This document shows, piece after piece, positions 13,384-15,104 of a stretch of DNA of 15,104 bases. The translations under genes were made by a program, and so were the position numbers. The DNA comes from an uncultured Lachnospiraceae bacterium. Its GTDB lineage: Bacteria; Bacillota; Clostridia; Lachnospirales; Lachnospiraceae. Position 1 is the stretch's first letter. The number at the start of each line of letters is the position of its first letter. The notes beneath the pieces are model-generated. The model did no database searches and had not been told where the DNA came from. It saw nothing but the letters and a program-made list of their open reading frames with translations. The stretch is from NCBI GenBank assembly GCA_934330725.1, contig CAKRGM010000047.1, forward strand, positions 1-15,104, read 5' to 3'.

Positions 13384-14556
13384 CTAATTTGTTTTCCTGC
13401 TTTTCTTTAAGCCTGTAATGTAGAACAACACTGCAAACACAGCTATAATACCACCTGCAAATCCAATATTTTTTAATGAAATATGTGTGTAAACTGCTCC
13501 GCCAAACCACGTTCCGGACCCAATTCCCAGGTTAAATATTGCAGAATATATTGCCATCGCTACTGATGATGCTGCCACTGATACACACCCTATTACGTCT
13601 GCCTGGAAAGAAACATTAAATGCCAGTACAGCCATTCCCCATACTGCACAGACAAATACCTCCGTATAACTGCATGCAGAAGCAGGATAAAGAAGTAACA
13701 GTGCTGCTGCAACGCAGATAAGAATGCATTTTACAAACCTGTATCCGTTTTTATCATAAAATTTTGAAAAAAGAAAACTTCCGACAAGCCCTGACGCACC
13801 AAAAAGCATCAGGATAAGTGTTACCTGCATATCCTTAAAGCCTGCAATCTTCTGCAAAAACGGTTCTATATAGCTATAGCTTGTATAATAAGCCGTTGCA
13901 ACAAGAAATGTTATAATATAAATAACTCTAAGTCTTGAATTCTTCAAAAGTTGTGGCAGCTGTCCCACCGAAAATGACTCATCTCCTGAAATCTTTGGAA
14001 ACACCGCTACAAGATAAATAAGTACTGCAAAAGAAATAACGGCAACACACAAAAATGTCATACGCCATCCAATCTTCTGTCCTATCACACGTCCTATCGG
14101 CATTCCCGCTACCATTGCAATAGATGTTCCTGTGATAATCGCACTCAATGCCCTGGACTTATGTTCTTCTGATACCACTCTTACTGCCATTGGTGATGCA
14201 ATAGACCAGAAAATCGAATGTGCACACGCAACTCCTATACGTGAAAACATAAGAAATGTAAATCCTGTCGAAACTACCGACAGTACCTGGCATATTGCAA
14301 ATACAGAAAGTGTGCCAAGAAGAAGCTTTTTAGGCTTTATTTTACATGCCAGCAACATAAGCGGAAGTGACAGTAATGTTACTGTCCATGAATATGCTGT
14401 TATAAGTACTCCTGCCTGTGCCTCGGTAATATTAAATTCCGCTGCAATATCAGTTAAAAGTCCAATTGGCATAAACTCTGAAGTATTTACAAGAAATGCT
14501 GAAATTGTCATTCCAATCAGTGGAAGCCACTCTTTAATTGTCATATTTTGTTTCAT
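13384..14556 (-). CDS. MFS transporter of the DHA1 type (sugar-efflux or drug-efflux like)
   Basis: A 390-residue transporter with about twelve membrane segments in two halves, the length usual for the drug:H+ antiporter-1 family. The N-terminal NTSEFMPIGLLTDIA stretch, the VNTSEF placement in the first helix and the SIFWSIASPMAVR region resemble the AraJ/SotB/YdeA sugar and arabinose exporters. The substrate is not known; drug or sugar efflux are both possible. GAGGG lies about nine bases before the ATG. It follows the small zinc-ribbon gene by 68 bases in the same direction and converges on the YczE/YitT-type gene, the two stop codons being only 19 bases apart. Confidence 0.93.
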   Translation of the reverse strand: MKQNMTIKEWLPLIGMTISAFLVNTSEFMPIGLLTDIAAEFNITEAQAGVLITAYSWTVTLLSLPLMLLACKIKPKKLLLGTLSVFAICQVLSVVSTGFTFLMFSRIGVACAHSIFWSIASPMAVRVVSEEHKSRALSAIITGTSIAMVAGMPIGRVIGQKIGWRMTFLCVAVISFAVLIYLVAVFPKISGDESFSVGQLPQLLKNSRLRVIYIITFLVATAYYTSYSYIEPFLQKIAGFKDMQVTLILMLFGASGLVGSFLFSKFYDKNGYRFVKCILICVAAALLLLYPASACSYTEVFVCAVWGMAVLAFNVSFQADVIGCVSVAASSVAMAIYSAIFNLGIGSGTWFGGAVYTHISLKNIGFAGGIIAVFAVLFYITGLKKSRKTN

Positions 14557-14560
14557 ATAT

Positions 14561-14631
14561 CATATCCCTCTTATATCTGTCTGTCCTGCTGTCCTGTATC
14601 AGTTATCAGTATGCCATATTCCTCTTATATC
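14561..14631. repeat. Cluster of small duplications between the transporter and zinc-ribbon genes
   Basis: A 17-base sequence (14561-14577) recurs with one mismatch at 14615-14631. Between the copies, CTGTCCTG occurs twice in tandem (14581-14596), followed by TATCAGT twice in tandem (14597-14610). The first copy contains the ribosome binding site of the transporter gene and the second covers the end of the zinc-ribbon gene. Confidence 0.7.
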
Positions 14632-14894
14632 CACTCAAAATCGCCACCTGTTATGGCAAGACTTAACAATGTATCCATCTTTTTTACTTCTTCTTCGCCT
14701 TCAATCTTCTTTATCAGAACTGCAGTATCTGAAACTTCCTCAAGTGTATCATCAGGTCCAATCTCATAATCTATATCTGCTGCACAGTCCGGACAGTCAA
14801 TTTTACTCATTGTCTGCAAAGATAAAAATCTGTTTCCGCACTTTTTACATTCATAATATCCACATTCTTTAGTTCCATCTGGTACATAATACAT
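14625..14894 (-). CDS. Small zinc-ribbon protein
   Basis: An 89-residue protein. Two knuckles, C16/C19 (CKKC) and C34/C37 (CPDC), form a typical rubredoxin-like zinc ribbon, and an extra C11 precedes them. The C-terminal half is acidic (EEVSDTAVLIKKIEGEEEVKK) and ends in a short hydrophobic stretch. AGAGGAAG lies just before the ATG. I recognise the fold but no specific family or function. It is the first gene of a possible two-gene unit with the transporter. Confidence 0.82.
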   Translation of the reverse strand: MYYVPDGTKECGYYECKKCGNRFLSLQTMSKIDCPDCAADIDYEIGPDDTLEEVSDTAVLIKKIEGEEEVKKMDTLLSLAITGGDFEWI

Positions 14895-14974
14895 AATTCT
14901 TCCTCTTTCCGGTACGCATAAACAGATATAGTAAATCCCACAAGATTCATATTAGCGCACCCGTATCATTATAT

Positions 14975-15009
14975 AAAAACCGGATGATTTTATCAATGAA
15001 ATCATCCGG
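14975..15009. terminator. Strong terminator, probably of a transcript entering from the right edge
   Basis: CCGGATGATTT (14980-14990) pairs with AAATCATCCGG (14999-15009), extended inward by a T-G and an A-T pair to a TCAA loop, 13 pairs in all. On the minus strand it is followed by TTTTT (14979-14975), so it ends a leftward transcript from beyond the window. The plus-strand tail is also T-rich. Confidence 0.85.
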
Positions 15010-15104
15010 CTTTATTTATTTTATTACCTCAAACTTCGCACATAGATTTTAGCTATGCACCTTGAAAATTCAATACCTGGCAGTTATTCAGTTGTCAATG
15101 TTCA
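15010..15104 (-). other. Sequence resembling an rRNA-operon spacer or trailer
   Basis: No gene is seen. On the minus strand TGAACATTGACAACTGAATA at the edge, and its partner TTGAAAATTCAATA on the plus strand (15063-15076), resemble the TTGAAAACTGAATA-type elements flanking clostridial rRNA genes. The two arms can pair (about 15063-15098), as processing stems do, and a second hairpin lies at 15038-15058. Together with the terminator on its left, this suggests the 3' flank of an rRNA operon read leftward. No mature rRNA is included, so this rests on memory of such spacers. Confidence 0.4.

Noticed and set aside
13058..13510. Minus-strand frame of 150 codons bridging two genes
   Set aside because: It overlaps the 3' ends of two well-supported genes in other frames and has no ribosome binding site or recognisable domain.
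14132..14872. Plus-strand frame of 246 codons antisense to the transporter and zinc-ribbon genes
   Set aside because: Both minus-strand genes have motifs and ribosome binding sites; the plus frame is low-complexity Ser/Ile/Leu-rich sequence.

Overview
The window looks like chromosomal DNA of a low-GC Firmicute of class Clostridia, most likely a Lachnospiraceae gut or rumen anaerobe. The reasons are AT-rich spacers with strong AGGAGG ribosome binding sites, a type III glutamine synthetase, a class B sortase, LuxS, and a small DUF6472-type cysteine protein next to a YczE/YyaS/YitT-type membrane protein. This placement is inference; no 16S or marker gene is complete here. I saw no phage genes, transposase, integrase or CRISPR array.

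Left part (1-2648): the N-terminus of a zinc-ribbon protein leaves the window at the left edge on the minus strand. A gene-poor stretch of about 340 bases (199-535) follows, with two unexplained hairpins. Next come two minus-strand sugar genes: a Gfo/Idh/MocA oxidoreductase followed by a ROK-family fructokinase. Divergent from them on the plus strand are class II fructose-bisphosphate aldolase (fba), a sortase B-like transpeptidase 40 bases behind it, and, after a 270-base spacer, the large type III glutamine synthetase. The spacer holds a promoter-like sequence, a small hairpin and a long terminator-like hairpin, so the synthetase is probably controlled by attenuation.

Middle part (6833-10284): a bidirectional terminator separates the synthetase from a minus-strand group. 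This group contains a small DUF6472-type protein, an RNA-acting NYN nuclease-like protein with two LOTUS/OST-HTH domains, luxS, and an unrecognised membrane protein with a degenerate acidic repeat. A 23-bp tandem repeat lies in front of the NYN gene, and luxS has its own extended -10 promoter.

Right part (10354-15104): an aldo/keto reductase with a near-consensus promoter lies downstream of a LysR-type regulator. The regulator is divergent from a YczE/YitT-type membrane protein gene, and the shared region holds a dyad of the LysR T-N11-A type at about -64 of the divergent promoter. A DHA1-type MFS exporter and a small zinc-ribbon protein follow on the minus strand. The right edge carries a strong terminator and sequence resembling the spacer or trailer of an rRNA operon that would lie outside the window.

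Most genes are ordinary housekeeping or metabolic genes. The points most worth a second look are the glutamine synthetase leader, the GNRA-capped hairpin pair in the left spacer, the acidic-repeat membrane protein beside luxS, the NYN-LOTUS gene with its tandem repeat, and the LysR operator layout.
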